Source of the DNA: Clostridia bacterium | Lineage (GTDB): Bacteria > Bacillota > Clostridia > Christensenellales > Aristaeellaceae | NCBI GenBank assembly: GCA_017541205.1 | Contig: JAFXZO010000036.1 | Span: 1 to 33,917, forward strand | Direction of reading: 5' to 3' | DNA: 33,917 nucleotides | Part shown: positions 14,430 to 22,655 of the stretch, one piece after another | Layout of the letters: each line of letters opens with the position of its first letter | How positions within the stretch are numbered: position 1 is the first letter of the stretch | Made by a program: the position numbers and the translations under genes | Notes under the pieces: generated by a model | Told to the model about the DNA's origin: nothing | Seen by the model: the letters and a program-made list of their open reading frames with translations, nothing else | The model's database searches: none

Positions 14430-15233
14430 ATGGGTTTTCTTGGATGGATCGATACGGACCGTTACCCTTTTGATTGTATGCTGCGCATGGAGCGCTTTCA
14501 AATCCGATGGATGATGGAAAGCCTGAATGAAGAAGGCCGGGCGGCCATGGCCGCCGCTCTGAACGCCAATCCCAAGGCGGCGTGGTATTTTGCCCATAAG
14601 TGCCCGGAGAAAGCGAAAACGGTGGAAGCGCTGATCGCGTCAGCGCCGCGCGGCCTGCCGCCCGAGCAGGTCCGGGCAGCCGAAAAAACGGTCTTGGGCG
14701 CTTTTGAGGACTTCGTGATCTACACAACGCCGGAGGTCATGGCGGAAAAGTGCGATTTCATCTACGGCTGGGATCCAAAGCGCTTGTATGAGATCTGCGA
14801 TCTTCACGGAAAAGAGGTGCTGGACGTGGGCAGCGGCACGGGCAGGCTTGCCTTCGCCGCGGCGGAAAAGGCCGTCTTTGTGGTGGCCAGCGAGCCGGTG
14901 GACGCCCTGAGGGAATTCATGCGGGACGAGATCCGGCGAAAAGGCGTCCGCAACATGCGGGTGTGCGACGGGCTTTGCCACTGCCTGCCTTTCCCGGACA
15001 GCAGCTTCGACGTGGCGATGAGCGGCCATGTGGTGGGCGACCTGTTCCGCGAGGAAATGGATGAACTGACGCGCGTCACGAAAAACGGCGGCTGGCTGCT
15101 GGACGTGCCCGGCGATCAGCACCGCGAAACCGGCCGGAATGAACGGCTGCTTTCCGACGGCTGGGAAGAGATGGCTTATCCCGGCGCCTTTGGACAGACA
15201 ACCTATCGCTACCGCAAGCAGGTGCGCAAATAA
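14430..15233 (+). CDS. SAM-dependent class I methyltransferase
   Basis: 267 residues. Motif I is clear as EVLDVGSGTGRLAFAA (about 129-144), followed by an acidic-loop region VVASEPVDALREFMR and the post-motif LPFPDSSFDVAMSGHVVGD, typical of the UbiE/Methyltransf_11 group. The N-terminal 110 residues (IDTDRYPFDCMLRMERFQI, AWYFAHKCPEKAKTVEALI) are a helical substrate-specific cap that I do not recognise. It should transfer a methyl group from SAM to a small molecule; which one is unknown. Start at ATG 14430 with ACGGAGGA (14418-14423). It follows the hydrolase genes in the same direction and could be on their transcript. Confidence 0.85.
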   Translation: MGFLGWIDTDRYPFDCMLRMERFQIRWMMESLNEEGRAAMAAALNANPKAAWYFAHKCPEKAKTVEALIASAPRGLPPEQVRAAEKTVLGAFEDFVIYTTPEVMAEKCDFIYGWDPKRLYEICDLHGKEVLDVGSGTGRLAFAAAEKAVFVVASEPVDALREFMRDEIRRKGVRNMRVCDGLCHCLPFPDSSFDVAMSGHVVGDLFREEMDELTRVTKNGGWLLDVPGDQHRETGRNERLLSDGWEEMAYPGAFGQTTYRYRKQVRK

Positions 15234-15236
15234 CGT

Positions 15237-15258
15237 CCGCCGCTCGGCTGAACGGCGG
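15237..15258 (+). other. Intergenic hairpin after the methyltransferase gene
   Basis: CCGCCG (15237-15242) and CGGCGG (15253-15258) form a 6-bp stem. Only AAAAGGTCTTTC follows, so termination would be weak. Confidence 0.35.
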
Positions 15259-15308
15259 CGAAAAGGTCTTTCGCAATGGAATAATCATTCTCAGAGAGGG
15301 AGATGCAA

Positions 15309-15800
15309 ATGGATCATCAAGCAGGCAGCCTTATCCTTCATTTTGTTACGGAGGACGATGTATCCGAGGTCGCCCGGACATGGCCTTCCGATCACCGCCC
15401 GATCGATGCGCAGGAGGCAAAAGGCGTGATCGCATCCATGCGCCGGAATTATGAAAGGAACGCCAAAGGGCGCCTCCGCCATCTGTGCCTCGCGGTGTGC
15501 CGGGCATCCGATCCCCGCGTCATCCTGGGCTGGTGCGGCCTGGACGGCAGCCGCAGCCCTCAAGAGCCCGAAATCTTTATCCTGCTGGATGAAGCATACC
15601 GAAACAAAGGCTACGGCACGATGTGCGTAAAGGAACTGCTCAGGATCGCCGCGGAGGACTACGCGCTTAGCGGCGTTCACGGGGGCTGCGCCAAAGAGAA
15701 CATCGCTTCCGCCCGGGCCATGGAGAAGGGCGGCATGGTGCAGTACGGCGCGGAAGAAAACGGCGATCCGCTGTTCAGGTTTTGCGCAAAAACAAATTGA
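15309..15800 (+). CDS. GNAT family N-acetyltransferase
   Basis: 163 residues. The GNAT core is seen in EPEIFILLDEAYRNKGYGTMCVKELLRIA (beta4 plus the acetyl-CoA pyrophosphate loop R/N-x-GYG) and CAKENIASARAMEKGGMVQYG (the N-x-x-S-x-x-x-x-E-K-x-G element). It should acetylate an amine; the substrate is unknown. Two start codons lie close together; ATG 15309 is preferred because AGGGAG (15297-15302) is 6 nt before it, whereas ATG 15303 touches the site. Its stop lies only 17 nt before the deaminase start, so it opens a tight four-gene unit (GNAT, deaminase, P-loop kinase, phosphotransferase). Confidence 0.82.
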   Translation: MDHQAGSLILHFVTEDDVSEVARTWPSDHRPIDAQEAKGVIASMRRNYERNAKGRLRHLCLAVCRASDPRVILGWCGLDGSRSPQEPEIFILLDEAYRNKGYGTMCVKELLRIAAEDYALSGVHGGCAKENIASARAMEKGGMVQYGAEENGDPLFRFCAKTN

Positions 15801-15817
15801 GTTGGGAGGGAATACGC

Positions 15818-16363
15818 ATGGACGGCAATCCTGAAAAGTATATGAAACGGTGCTACGAGCTGGCGATCAGCGCCGGGAAAAAGGGCCGCGACACCTTTGG
15901 CGCTGTGCTGGTGCATGACGGAAAAATCCTGGAGGAAGCGGAGAATACGGCCGATTACGCCCACAGAATCTTCGGGCACGCGGAGTTCAATCTGGTGCAC
16001 AAATGCGCCGACAAGTATTCCGATGAAATCCTGGAAGAATCGGTCGTTTATACCAGCTGCGCGCCCTGTGAAAGGTGCCTTGCGGCCATCGCGTCCCTGG
16101 GCGTGCATCAAATCGTGTGCGGCGTTTCGTACAAGGAGTTTTGCAGGCTGCTGCCCTTCGATTATCAGGCGGTGGATCGGGAAGGGCTGCTGAAGCAATT
16201 GGGCATCCAAATGACGCTCACGGAATCGGTGCTCGAAGAGGAAGGGATGCACGTGTTTGAATGGTGGGGCGGGGCATACCGCCCGCTGGAGGAGCTCATC
16301 GCGGAAATGGATGAAGTGAAAAAGAAACAGAAGGAAGGAGGAATGGCATGCGCAAAAAACTGA
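15818..16363 (+). CDS. Nucleoside/base deaminase-like protein (CDA fold)
   Basis: 181 residues. The zinc-dependent deaminase signature is complete: H54-A-E56 in IFGHAEFNLV and P83-C84-E-R-C87 in YTSCAPCERCLAAI. The His and two Cys bind zinc and Glu shuttles the proton. The order and the FGAVLVHDGKILEEAENT block resemble guanine deaminase/tRNA-adenosine-deaminase-like enzymes acting on bases, nucleosides or analogues. The C-terminal ~60 residues (a run ending in HVFEWWGGAYRPLEELI) are an extra region. GGGAGGG (15804-15810) precedes the ATG. Its end overlaps the next gene by 16 nt, so translation is coupled. It could detoxify a nucleoside-like compound, given its neighbours. Confidence 0.85.
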   Translation: MDGNPEKYMKRCYELAISAGKKGRDTFGAVLVHDGKILEEAENTADYAHRIFGHAEFNLVHKCADKYSDEILEESVVYTSCAPCERCLAAIASLGVHQIVCGVSYKEFCRLLPFDYQAVDREGLLKQLGIQMTLTESVLEEEGMHVFEWWGGAYRPLEELIAEMDEVKKKQKEGGMACAKN

Positions 16364-16842
16364 TCCTTATCAGCGGCTCGCCCTGCGTGGGAAAGTCGGC
16401 CGTGGGCACAAGGCTGTTTGAGAGCTATGACAACAGCGCGTACCTGGACGGGGACTGGTGCTGGTGCGTCCACCCTTTTTCCGTGGCGGACCCCCGGCTT
16501 CGCAATGGCGACAGAAGCATGTCCTTCGTCCTCTCCAATTATCTGGATTCGGATTTTGAATATGTGTTCTTCACCTCGGTGGTGCTGACGGACGAAAAGA
16601 TCCGTCAAAGCATCCTGAACGGGATCACGGCCGAAGGCTATGATCCCATCGGCTTCACGCTGACCTGCTCGGAAGAGACATTGAAAAAGCGGCATGACCG
16701 GCGCGGCGATCCGGGCGAAACCAGCTTTTACTGGCTGCATCTCCCGCCCTGTCCCGGCGACATTGTCATCGATACGGACGGCAAGCGCGTTCAGGCCGTC
16801 GTCCAGGAAATGAAACAGCATCTTGCTGCCTATCTTCAATAG
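16348..16842 (+). CDS. P-loop kinase-like ATPase
   Basis: 164 residues. A Walker A motif G10-SPCVGKS17 follows the first beta strand (KKLILIS). A YLDGDWCW acidic segment (about 30-37), a FVFFTSVV-type strand and the lid-like KKRHDRRGDPGETSFYW suggest a small-molecule or nucleotide kinase of the shikimate/chloramphenicol kinase type rather than a helicase. The substrate is unknown. AAGGAGG (16334-16340), inside the deaminase gene, gives a consensus ribosome site, and the 16-nt overlap indicates coupling. In this neighbourhood a resistance-type phosphotransfer role is possible but unproven. Confidence 0.75.
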   Translation: MRKKLILISGSPCVGKSAVGTRLFESYDNSAYLDGDWCWCVHPFSVADPRLRNGDRSMSFVLSNYLDSDFEYVFFTSVVLTDEKIRQSILNGITAEGYDPIGFTLTCSEETLKKRHDRRGDPGETSFYWLHLPPCPGDIVIDTDGKRVQAVVQEMKQHLAAYLQ

Positions 16843-16854
16843 GAGGCGTCGCGA

Positions 16855-17847
16855 TTGAATAGCATCCTCATGCAAGCGAAAACCCTTTATCCCCTCGAAG
16901 ATTGCGCCTTCACCCCGGCGGCGGGGCACGAGGGCGGGAGAAACCAGGTCTTCATCGTCCGATACAACGGGGAAAACAAGTACGTTCTCCGCGTTTCCGC
17001 CCTGGACGACCGAAATGAGGAAGCGTATCTCGCCGAAACGGAGTTTGTCCGTTACCTTGCGCAAAACGGCGCGCCTGTGGCGGATGTGATCCCGTCCATC
17101 CGCGGCAATCTGGTGGAGCGCATGGAAGCGGACGGCAAAACGGCGTATATGAGCCTGTTCGCCTACGCCAAAGGGATGCTGATTTCCGATAACGGCTACC
17201 GCTATCGGGAAGGCGCGCCGCTGGAGGAATACTTTCACAACACCGGCAAAGCCCTCGGCGCGATCCACAGGCTGTCCAAAACATATACGCCCGTCTATCC
17301 GCGCCCGGATTATTTTGACAAATACAACAGGGCGTACCTGGACCGCCTGATCCCGGATGATTTTGGCGGCCTCAAAAAAGCCGTTGCGGAACGCCTGGAT
17401 GCGTTCCATGCGCTGCCGAGGGACAAAAGCGTTTACGGCCTGGTTCACTTTGATTTCAGCGACGGCAATTATCATATCGACATGAAAACCGGCGAAATCA
17501 CGGTGTTCGATTTCGATAACTGCATGAACTGCTGGTATATGTTCGATCTGGCCAATCTCTGGCTGCATAACGAAGGCTGGACGCGGTGGGAAACCGACCC
17601 CGGGAAACGCCTAGCGCTGATGCGGCAATGCTTCGATCTTCAATTGCAGGGCTACAAAGCCGAAACGGACCTGACGCACGAAATGCTGGAAAAGCTGCCG
17701 CTGTTCATCGACATGGTGCTGATCGAAAACATCGTGGACGAACTGGAATGCTGCGCCAGAGAAGGAGAAGAACTGGACTGGGAAGATATTGAGGACGCGG
17801 CGGAATGCCTGATCCAGGGGATTCCCTGGGCGGGGATCGGACAATGA
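16855..17847 (+). CDS. Aminoglycoside-phosphotransferase-like kinase (APH/SrkA superfamily)
   Basis: 330 residues, eukaryotic-kinase-like APH fold. The catalytic loop is VHFDFSDGNYHI (H198, D200, N205) and the metal-binding motif is VFDFDN (D219), both intact. The N-lobe has FIVRYNGENKYVLRVS with the ATP-binding lysine region. The length and the LWLHNEGWTRWE region resemble the Ser/Thr/homoserine-kinase-like branch (SrkA/YihE-like) more than the classical ~265-residue aminoglycoside enzymes, so the substrate may be a protein or a metabolite. Starts at TTG 16855, 8 nt after AGGAGG (16841-16846); the next ATG at 16870 lacks a site. 12 nt after the P-loop kinase, same operon. Confidence 0.82.
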   Translation: MNSILMQAKTLYPLEDCAFTPAAGHEGGRNQVFIVRYNGENKYVLRVSALDDRNEEAYLAETEFVRYLAQNGAPVADVIPSIRGNLVERMEADGKTAYMSLFAYAKGMLISDNGYRYREGAPLEEYFHNTGKALGAIHRLSKTYTPVYPRPDYFDKYNRAYLDRLIPDDFGGLKKAVAERLDAFHALPRDKSVYGLVHFDFSDGNYHIDMKTGEITVFDFDNCMNCWYMFDLANLWLHNEGWTRWETDPGKRLALMRQCFDLQLQGYKAETDLTHEMLEKLPLFIDMVLIENIVDELECCAREGEELDWEDIEDAAECLIQGIPWAGIGQ

Positions 17848-17875
17848 TTCCGGATTCAGTCAGGAGGATACTGCA

Positions 17876-18313
17876 ATGGAAATCGTGATTCGGAAGATCG
17901 GTCAGCATGATTATGCAGCCGTGGCTGCCATCTGGCGGGAAGTCCTTGACATCCGGAATGCGACGGTTGAACACGTGACCGAAACCTATGAAGCAATGAG
18001 GCATGACGGCGGCTACGTCACTTTTGTTGCAGAGGCAGATGGAAAAATCGTTGGACTGGTCACCGCAGTTAAAGTGCTGGCAATTGGCCATCCGGGAGGT
18101 TATGTCAAAATGAATGGCATCGGCGTGTTGCCGGAGTACCGGCATCAGGGAATCGGGAAAGCGCTGATGGAGCATGTCGAGCGATTTGCCGTCAAACAGG
18201 GCGCTCCGTATGTCGGCCTTGCTTCCGGAATCAATCGGGTTGAAGCGCATGCGTTTTACGGGAACAGCGGTTATCAGAAAACTTCTTACTGGTTCCGAAA
18301 AAATCTTGAATAA
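17876..18313 (+). CDS. GNAT family N-acetyltransferase
   Basis: 145 residues, a single GNAT domain. MNGIGVLPEYRHQGIGKALMEHVERF contains beta4 and the acetyl-CoA loop R-H-Q-G-I-G-K, and SGINRVEAHAFYGNSGYQKTSYWFRK is the usual end with the catalytic-type Tyr. Substrate unknown. AGGAGG (17861-17866) precedes the ATG. It lies 28 nt after the phosphotransferase gene. Base composition is visibly less GC-rich, with more AT-ending codons than the genes before it, which hints at a separate origin. The MerR promoter follows directly. Confidence 0.85.
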   Translation: MEIVIRKIGQHDYAAVAAIWREVLDIRNATVEHVTETYEAMRHDGGYVTFVAEADGKIVGLVTAVKVLAIGHPGGYVKMNGIGVLPEYRHQGIGKALMEHVERFAVKQGAPYVGLASGINRVEAHAFYGNSGYQKTSYWFRKNLE

Positions 18314-18327
18314 ATACCTCGTCCTTC

Positions 18328-18358
18328 TTGACTCGAACACGGTGTCGCAGTTTAGAAT
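18328..18358 (+). promoter_or_regulatory. MerR-type promoter with 19-bp spacer
   Basis: TTGACT (18328-18333), 19-nt spacer, TAGAAT (18353-18358). The spacer holds a dyad, ACAC-G-GTGT at 18337-18345, inside a longer imperfect one. Over-long spacers with a dyad between the hexamers are the hallmark of promoters that MerR-family activators untwist. It suggests autoregulation of the gene at 18388. Confidence 0.65.
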
Positions 18359-18387
18359 CATCTCAGGGAAGATAAGGAGGGATGTCT

Positions 18388-19383
18388 GTGGAAAACACGC
18401 TGACTGTGACCGAGGTATCCCGAACGTACGGCGTATCGGCCAGGATGCTGCGCCATTACGAAAAGCTGGGGCTGATAGGCAGCGATCGGAAAGAGGATTA
18501 CGCCTATCGCGTATATCGTCCGGAAGATATACGCCGCCTGCGCCAGATCCTGGTGCTGCGGAAGCTTCGGCTGCCGCTGAAGGAAATCGGGGCTATCCTG
18601 CTGGATCCCGGCCCTGCCGCCGCCATCAGCGTGTTTGAGAAAAACCTGTCGCAGATGGATGAAGAGATCCGGTCGATTCAGGCGGTTCGCAGCGTGATCG
18701 ACGCGTTTCTCCAGGCGCTAAGGCAGCGGCAAACGCTGCCAGCCGGAGAAGTCATTTTGCAGGACAGTCGATTGCTGGCCCTGGCCGACGCCCTTTCTCC
18801 CGCTGCAACACTGATTCAGGAAGAGAGGAGAAAGATCATGGAGCATTTGAAACAGGCTGACCAGGCATCTCAGAAGCTCAAGGACGTGCGCATCGTGCAT
18901 CTGCCGGAAAGCAACGTCGCCGCGGCGCACTTCGTGGGGGACGATCCCGAAAGCCGGGCGGGCGAAATGATTTCCGAATTTGTCCGCAGGGAAAAGCTGT
19001 GGGAAAAGCATCCCGGCCTTCGGCTGTACGGCTTCAATCATCCCAGCCCCGCGGACGAAAGCGGATATCACGGCTACGAATTCTGGATCACCATTCCGGA
19101 CGGCATGGAGGTAAAGCCGCCCCTTCAAAAGAAGCGCTTTGCCGGCGGCACCTACGCGGCGCACATGATCCCCATGGGCAATTTCGAGGAATGGGAATGG
19201 CTGAATGAATGGGTCCATGCCAGCGATGAATATGAATACGCCGGCAATGGGAGCCCGGAGAACATGTTCGACGCGCTGGAGGAACACCTGAACTATCACG
19301 ATCACATCCTGGAAACCCGGGAAGGCGAACCGCAGACGGCCCAGCTCGACCTGCTCCTTCCCGTGCGGAGGAAAGCAAAATAA
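18388..19383 (+). CDS. MerR family regulator with GyrI-like effector domain
   Basis: 331 residues. Residues 1-~70 form the MerR winged helix: LTVTEVSRTYGVSARMLRHY then EKLGLIGSDRKEDYAYRVY. A coiled-coil dimer helix (~75-115) follows. The C-terminal ~155 residues are a GyrI-like/BmrR-type effector-binding domain (VRIVHLPESNVAAAHFVG, GYEFWITIPDGMEV, FAGGTYAAHMIPMG, DLLLPVRR). Such proteins sense hydrophobic or cationic drugs and activate efflux or detoxification genes. Start: AAGGAGG (18374-18380) lies 7 nt before GTG 18388 but only 1 nt before ATG 18382, so the GTG is preferred. A 19-bp-spacer promoter lies just upstream. The following GNAT gene is the natural co-regulated target. Confidence 0.88.
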   Translation: MENTLTVTEVSRTYGVSARMLRHYEKLGLIGSDRKEDYAYRVYRPEDIRRLRQILVLRKLRLPLKEIGAILLDPGPAAAISVFEKNLSQMDEEIRSIQAVRSVIDAFLQALRQRQTLPAGEVILQDSRLLALADALSPAATLIQEERRKIMEHLKQADQASQKLKDVRIVHLPESNVAAAHFVGDDPESRAGEMISEFVRREKLWEKHPGLRLYGFNHPSPADESGYHGYEFWITIPDGMEVKPPLQKKRFAGGTYAAHMIPMGNFEEWEWLNEWVHASDEYEYAGNGSPENMFDALEEHLNYHDHILETREGEPQTAQLDLLLPVRRKAK

Positions 19384-19471
19384 TCTTCCGCCCGTCCTTT
19401 CAGGCCGCGCAGACGGACATAAAAGCAGGATCAAGAAAAAACAACGAGGCAAAACAAGCGGGAGTGAGGAT

Positions 19472-19930
19472 ATGGACGTAAGCTTCCAATGGACAAACGG
19501 CGGCGATCCCGTTTTTCAGCGGTTTTACGCCGTGACCGAGGCGTATTACAGCCGGATCGTCGGCGGAGAAACGAACCGGCAGGCCTTCATCCCCTACAAC
19601 GCCTCCGCGGATATCCCGGATGTGGCGCTGGTGTTCTGCGGCGGGCAGGCCGTGGGCTGCGCGGGGCTGAAACGGTATTCCGAAACCGACGCGGAAGTAA
19701 AGCGCGTATGGGTGGACCCGGCGTATCGGGGGCAGGGCATCGCCTCCGCCCTGATGGACCGGATCGAGGACAGGGCGCGCAAGGCCGGCTTTCGCCGTCT
19801 CGTGCTGCAGACCCGGCCCATCATGCCGGACGCCGTGGCGCTCTACACGAAACGCGGTTACGTTTTGATCCCCAATTATCCGCCCTACGATCATCTGCCC
19901 GGCGCTGTGTGCTACGCCAAGGCGCTGTGA
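19472..19930 (+). CDS. GNAT family N-acetyltransferase
   Basis: 152 residues. GNAT core: AVGCAGLKRYSETDAEVKRVWVDP, then YRGQGIASALMDRIEDRARKAGF with the R-G-Q-G-I-A acetyl-CoA loop, and the end block AVALYTKRGYVLIPNYPPYD, which resembles the small YafP/ElaA-like N-acetyltransferases. Substrate unknown. A GTGAGGAT site lies close to the ATG. It is 88 nt downstream of the MerR-GyrI gene with no terminator between, so it may belong to the same drug-responsive unit. It ends at a strong terminator (19975-20029), the boundary of the accessory stretch. Confidence 0.85.
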   Translation: MDVSFQWTNGGDPVFQRFYAVTEAYYSRIVGGETNRQAFIPYNASADIPDVALVFCGGQAVGCAGLKRYSETDAEVKRVWVDPAYRGQGIASALMDRIEDRARKAGFRRLVLQTRPIMPDAVALYTKRGYVLIPNYPPYDHLPGAVCYAKAL

Positions 19931-19974
19931 GCCCTTTGTTTTTTCAGCAGTCAGAAAAAAACAGACGAATACAG

Positions 19975-20029
19975 ACCGCCGCCGTCCTCCCTTCGGCTTC
20001 GTTGGGGAGAACGGCGGCGGTTGTTTTTT
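19975..20029. terminator. Strong terminator between the GNAT gene and typA, probably bidirectional
   Basis: ACCGCCGCCGT (19975-19985) with ACGGCGGCGGT (20011-20021), an 11-bp GC stem extended by CTCCC/GGGAG, followed by TTGTTTTTT on the plus strand. On the minus strand a T-rich stretch also follows, after about 10 nt. Confidence 0.85.
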
Positions 20030-20060
20030 GTGAATGACGTGTTTGATTCCTGCGAAAGCA

Positions 20061-21884
20061 TTACTGCTTCGCCCTGGCGGCGGCCTTGGCGCGCAGCTCG
20101 TGGCTGAGGACGCGCTTGCGCATGCGCAGGGATTTGGGGGTGATCTCCAGCAGCTCGTCGTCGTCGATGAATTCCAGGCATTCCTCCAGCGTCAGCGGGT
20201 GGATGGACACCAGGCGCAGGCTGTCTTCGGAGGCGGAGGCGTTGCGCATGTTGGTGACGTGCTTGGCCTTGCACACGTTCACCACGATATCGCCGGGGCG
20301 GCTGGACTGGCCGCAGATCATGCCGCCGTAGACGGGGGTCTGGTTGCCCAGGAACAGGGTGCCGCGGTCCTGCACGTTAAAGAGGGCGTACTGGGTGGTT
20401 TCGCCGGTCTCGTAGCAGATGAGCGCGCCCACATTGCGGTGCGGGATATCGCCCTTGTATTCCTCGTAATGGTCAAACACGGCGCTCATGATGCCCTCGC
20501 CGCGCGTATCGGTCATGAACTCGGAGCGGTAGCCGAAGAGCCCGCGGCTCGGCACCAGGAATTCCAGGCGCACGCGGTCCGCGCCGCCCATGGATTCCAG
20601 CGTGCCGCGGCGGCGGCCGATCTTTTCGATCACGGCGCCGGCATAGGCCTGGGGCACGTCGGCCACCATGCGTTCGATGGGCTCCAGGCGCTTGCCGTCT
20701 TCAAAATGGTAAATGACCTCCGGCTTGCTCACCTGGAATTCGTAGCCCTCGCGGCGCATGGTTTCGATCAGGATGGACAAATGCAGCTCGCCGCGGCCCC
20801 ACACCTCGAACTGGTCCGGCGTTTCGCCGTCCCTGACGCGCAGGGACACGTCCGTTTCCAATTCGCGGTAGAGCCTCGCGCGCAGATGGCGGCTGGTCAC
20901 ATACTGGCCCTCGCGGCCCGCGAAGGGCGAATCGTTGACCGAAAAAGTCATGGTGACGGTCGGCTCGGTGATGGCGACGAAGGGCAGCGCCTCCGGGCAC
21001 GCGGGATCGCACACCGTATCGCCGATGGAAATATCGGCAAGCCCGGTCAGGGCCACGATATCGCCCATGCTGACGGCCTCCGCGCCCACGCGCTTCAGGC
21101 CGTCATAGAGGCTCAGGCCCGTCAGCCGCCAGGGCGCGGACACCTGCCCGCTCTGCGCGTTCGTGCGCACCACCATCATGTTGTCCTTTAAGGTGCCGCG
21201 GTTGATGCGGCCGATGCCGATGCGGCCCACGTAATCGTTATAGTCGATGGTGGAAATCAGCACCTGGGCGGGGCCGTCCGGGTCGCCCTCGGGGGCGGGG
21301 ATATATTTCATGATGGCTTCAAACAGGGGCCGCAGATCTTCGCCGGGCGTGCGCATATCCAGCGTCGCCGTGCCATGCCGGGCGGAAGCGTAAATGATCG
21401 GGCGGTCCAGGGTTTCGGGATCGGCGTCCAGTTCGATCAAAAGGTCCACCAGCTCGTCCACCACCTCGTCGCACCGGGCGTCCGGGCGGTCCACCTTATT
21501 GACGACCAGCAGCACGGGCAGGCTCAGGCTCAAAGCCTTCTGCAAAACGAACCGGGTCTGCGGCATGGGGCCTTCAAAGCTGTCCACCAGCAGCAGCACG
21601 CCGTCCACCATCTTGAGCACGCGTTCCACCTCGCCGCCGAAATCGGCGTGGCCCGGGGTATCCACGATGTTGATTTTCGCGTCCCCATAATGCACGGCGG
21701 TGTTCTTGGCCAGGATGGTGATGCCGCGCTCGCGCTCCAGATCGTTGGAGTCCATCACGCGCTCCGCCACCTGCTGGTTCTGGCGGAATACGCCGCCCTG
21801 ACGCAGCATCTGGTCCACCAGGGTGGTCTTGCCGTGGTCAACGTGGGCAATAATCGCAATATTACGGATATCACTGCGAATCAT
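20061..21884 (-). CDS. typA: Ribosome-associated translational GTPase TypA/BipA
   Basis: 607 residues, typical TypA length. GTPase acting at the ribosome in 50S assembly and stress or cold adaptation. G-domain motifs: HVDHGKTT (14-21, P-loop), the switch I region [32 protein letters not shown] (G3) and NKVDRPDAR (G4). Elongation-factor-like domains follow, for example [22 protein letters not shown] and the EF-G domain V-like block [24 protein letters not shown]. The unique C-terminal domain ends [18 protein letters not shown], highly conserved in TypA. A GGAGGG site precedes the ATG. The gene is single, with its own promoter and a hairpin in its 5' leader. Confidence 0.97.
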   Translation of the reverse strand: MIRSDIRNIAIIAHVDHGKTTLVDQMLRQGGVFRQNQQVAERVMDSNDLERERGITILAKNTAVHYGDAKINIVDTPGHADFGGEVERVLKMVDGVLLLVDSFEGPMPQTRFVLQKALSLSLPVLLVVNKVDRPDARCDEVVDELVDLLIELDADPETLDRPIIYASARHGTATLDMRTPGEDLRPLFEAIMKYIPAPEGDPDGPAQVLISTIDYNDYVGRIGIGRINRGTLKDNMMVVRTNAQSGQVSAPWRLTGLSLYDGLKRVGAEAVSMGDIVALTGLADISIGDTVCDPACPEALPFVAITEPTVTMTFSVNDSPFAGREGQYVTSRHLRARLYRELETDVSLRVRDGETPDQFEVWGRGELHLSILIETMRREGYEFQVSKPEVIYHFEDGKRLEPIERMVADVPQAYAGAVIEKIGRRRGTLESMGGADRVRLEFLVPSRGLFGYRSEFMTDTRGEGIMSAVFDHYEEYKGDIPHRNVGALICYETGETTQYALFNVQDRGTLFLGNQTPVYGGMICGQSSRPGDIVVNVCKAKHVTNMRNASASEDSLRLVSIHPLTLEECLEFIDDDELLEITPKSLRMRKRVLSHELRAKAAARAKQ

Positions 21885-21903
21885 GTTTTCTAAACTCCCT
21901 CCA

Positions 21904-21922
21904 GTTGGCTCAATAAGCCAAC
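21904..21922 (-). other. Hairpin in the typA 5' leader
   Basis: GTTGGCT-CAATA-AGCCAAC, a perfect 7-bp stem and 5-nt loop between the promoter and the ribosome site. It could modulate mRNA stability or cold-dependent translation; this is inference. Confidence 0.45.
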
Positions 21923-21927
21923 GTTTT

Positions 21928-21957
21928 ATTGTATATCTTTTTTGTGGCGCTTGTCAA
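21928..21957 (-). promoter_or_regulatory. Promoter of typA
   Basis: On the minus strand a perfect TTGACA (21952-21957) and a -10 read either as TATACA (21930-21935, 16-nt spacer) or TACAAT (21928-21933, 18-nt spacer). Confidence 0.75.
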
Positions 21958-22038
21958 TCACGGAACGCGGAGAATGAAAAAAATATCGCAGTGCCCGCTC
22001 CGCGGCCTTGGAATAATCTCTTATTTTTCGCGCCGGAT

Positions 22039-22067
22039 TTGACAAATGAGCCAAAAGGCGGTATGAT
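22039..22067 (+). promoter_or_regulatory. Promoter of the cyclophilin-zapA-U32 operon
   Basis: Perfect TTGACA (22039-22044), 17-nt spacer, TATGAT (22062-22067), about 64 nt before the start codon and divergent from typA. Confidence 0.8.
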
Positions 22068-22130
22068 GCATAAGGTGATAAAGCCGACTCTTCTCCAAAA
22101 CCTTGTGTTGATGAAACGGAGGAACCTGCC

Positions 22131-22655
22131 ATGAGCGAAACGAACCATCCCACTTTTGTGATTACGCTGGAAAACGGCGGCGTCATGAAGGGTGAATTGT
22201 ACCCCGAGGTTGCCCCGCAGTCCGTCGGGAATTTTGCCTCCCTGGCCAACAGCGGGTTTTATGACGGCCTGACCTTCCATCGGGTCATTCCCGGGTTTAT
22301 GATCCAGGGCGGCTGCCCCAAGGGCAACGGCACCGGCGGCCCGGGCTACAGCATCAAAGGCGAATTTGGGCAAAACGGCGTAAGCAACCCGATCAAGCAT
22401 ACCTACGGGGTGCTGAGCATGGCGCGGGCCATGCACCCGGATTCCGCGGGCAGCCAGTTTTTTATCATGACCAGCGATTCGCCGCATCTGGACGGCTCCT
22501 ACGCCGCCTTTGGCAAGGTGCTGGAGGGCATGGAATACGCGGATCAGATCGTCTCTTCGCCGCGGGACGGCATGGATAAGCCCCTGGAGCCCCAGCGCAT
22601 CCAGTCCATCCGGGTGGACACGCACGGCGCGTATTTCCCCTTCAACCAGCTATGA
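22131..22655 (+). CDS. Cyclophilin-type peptidyl-prolyl cis-trans isomerase
   Basis: 174 residues, cytoplasmic (no signal peptide). It catalyses proline cis-trans isomerisation in protein folding. The cyclophilin core is complete: [40 protein letters not shown] (the FHRVI motif with the catalytic Arg), [20 protein letters not shown] and [24 protein letters not shown] precedes the ATG. The stop overlaps the zapA start as ATGA (22652-22655), so the two are translationally coupled. Confidence 0.95.
   Translation: MSETNHPTFVITLENGGVMKGELYPEVAPQSVGNFASLANSGFYDGLTFHRVIPGFMIQGGCPKGNGTGGPGYSIKGEFGQNGVSNPIKHTYGVLSMARAMHPDSAGSQFFIMTSDSPHLDGSYAAFGKVLEGMEYADQIVSSPRDGMDKPLEPQRIQSIRVDTHGAYFPFNQL

Noticed and set aside
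11232-19930. Integron cassette array
   Set aside because: The gene content looks cassette-like, but no integrase was found, the inter-gene hairpins differ from one another and several genes overlap, which is not how cassettes are arranged.
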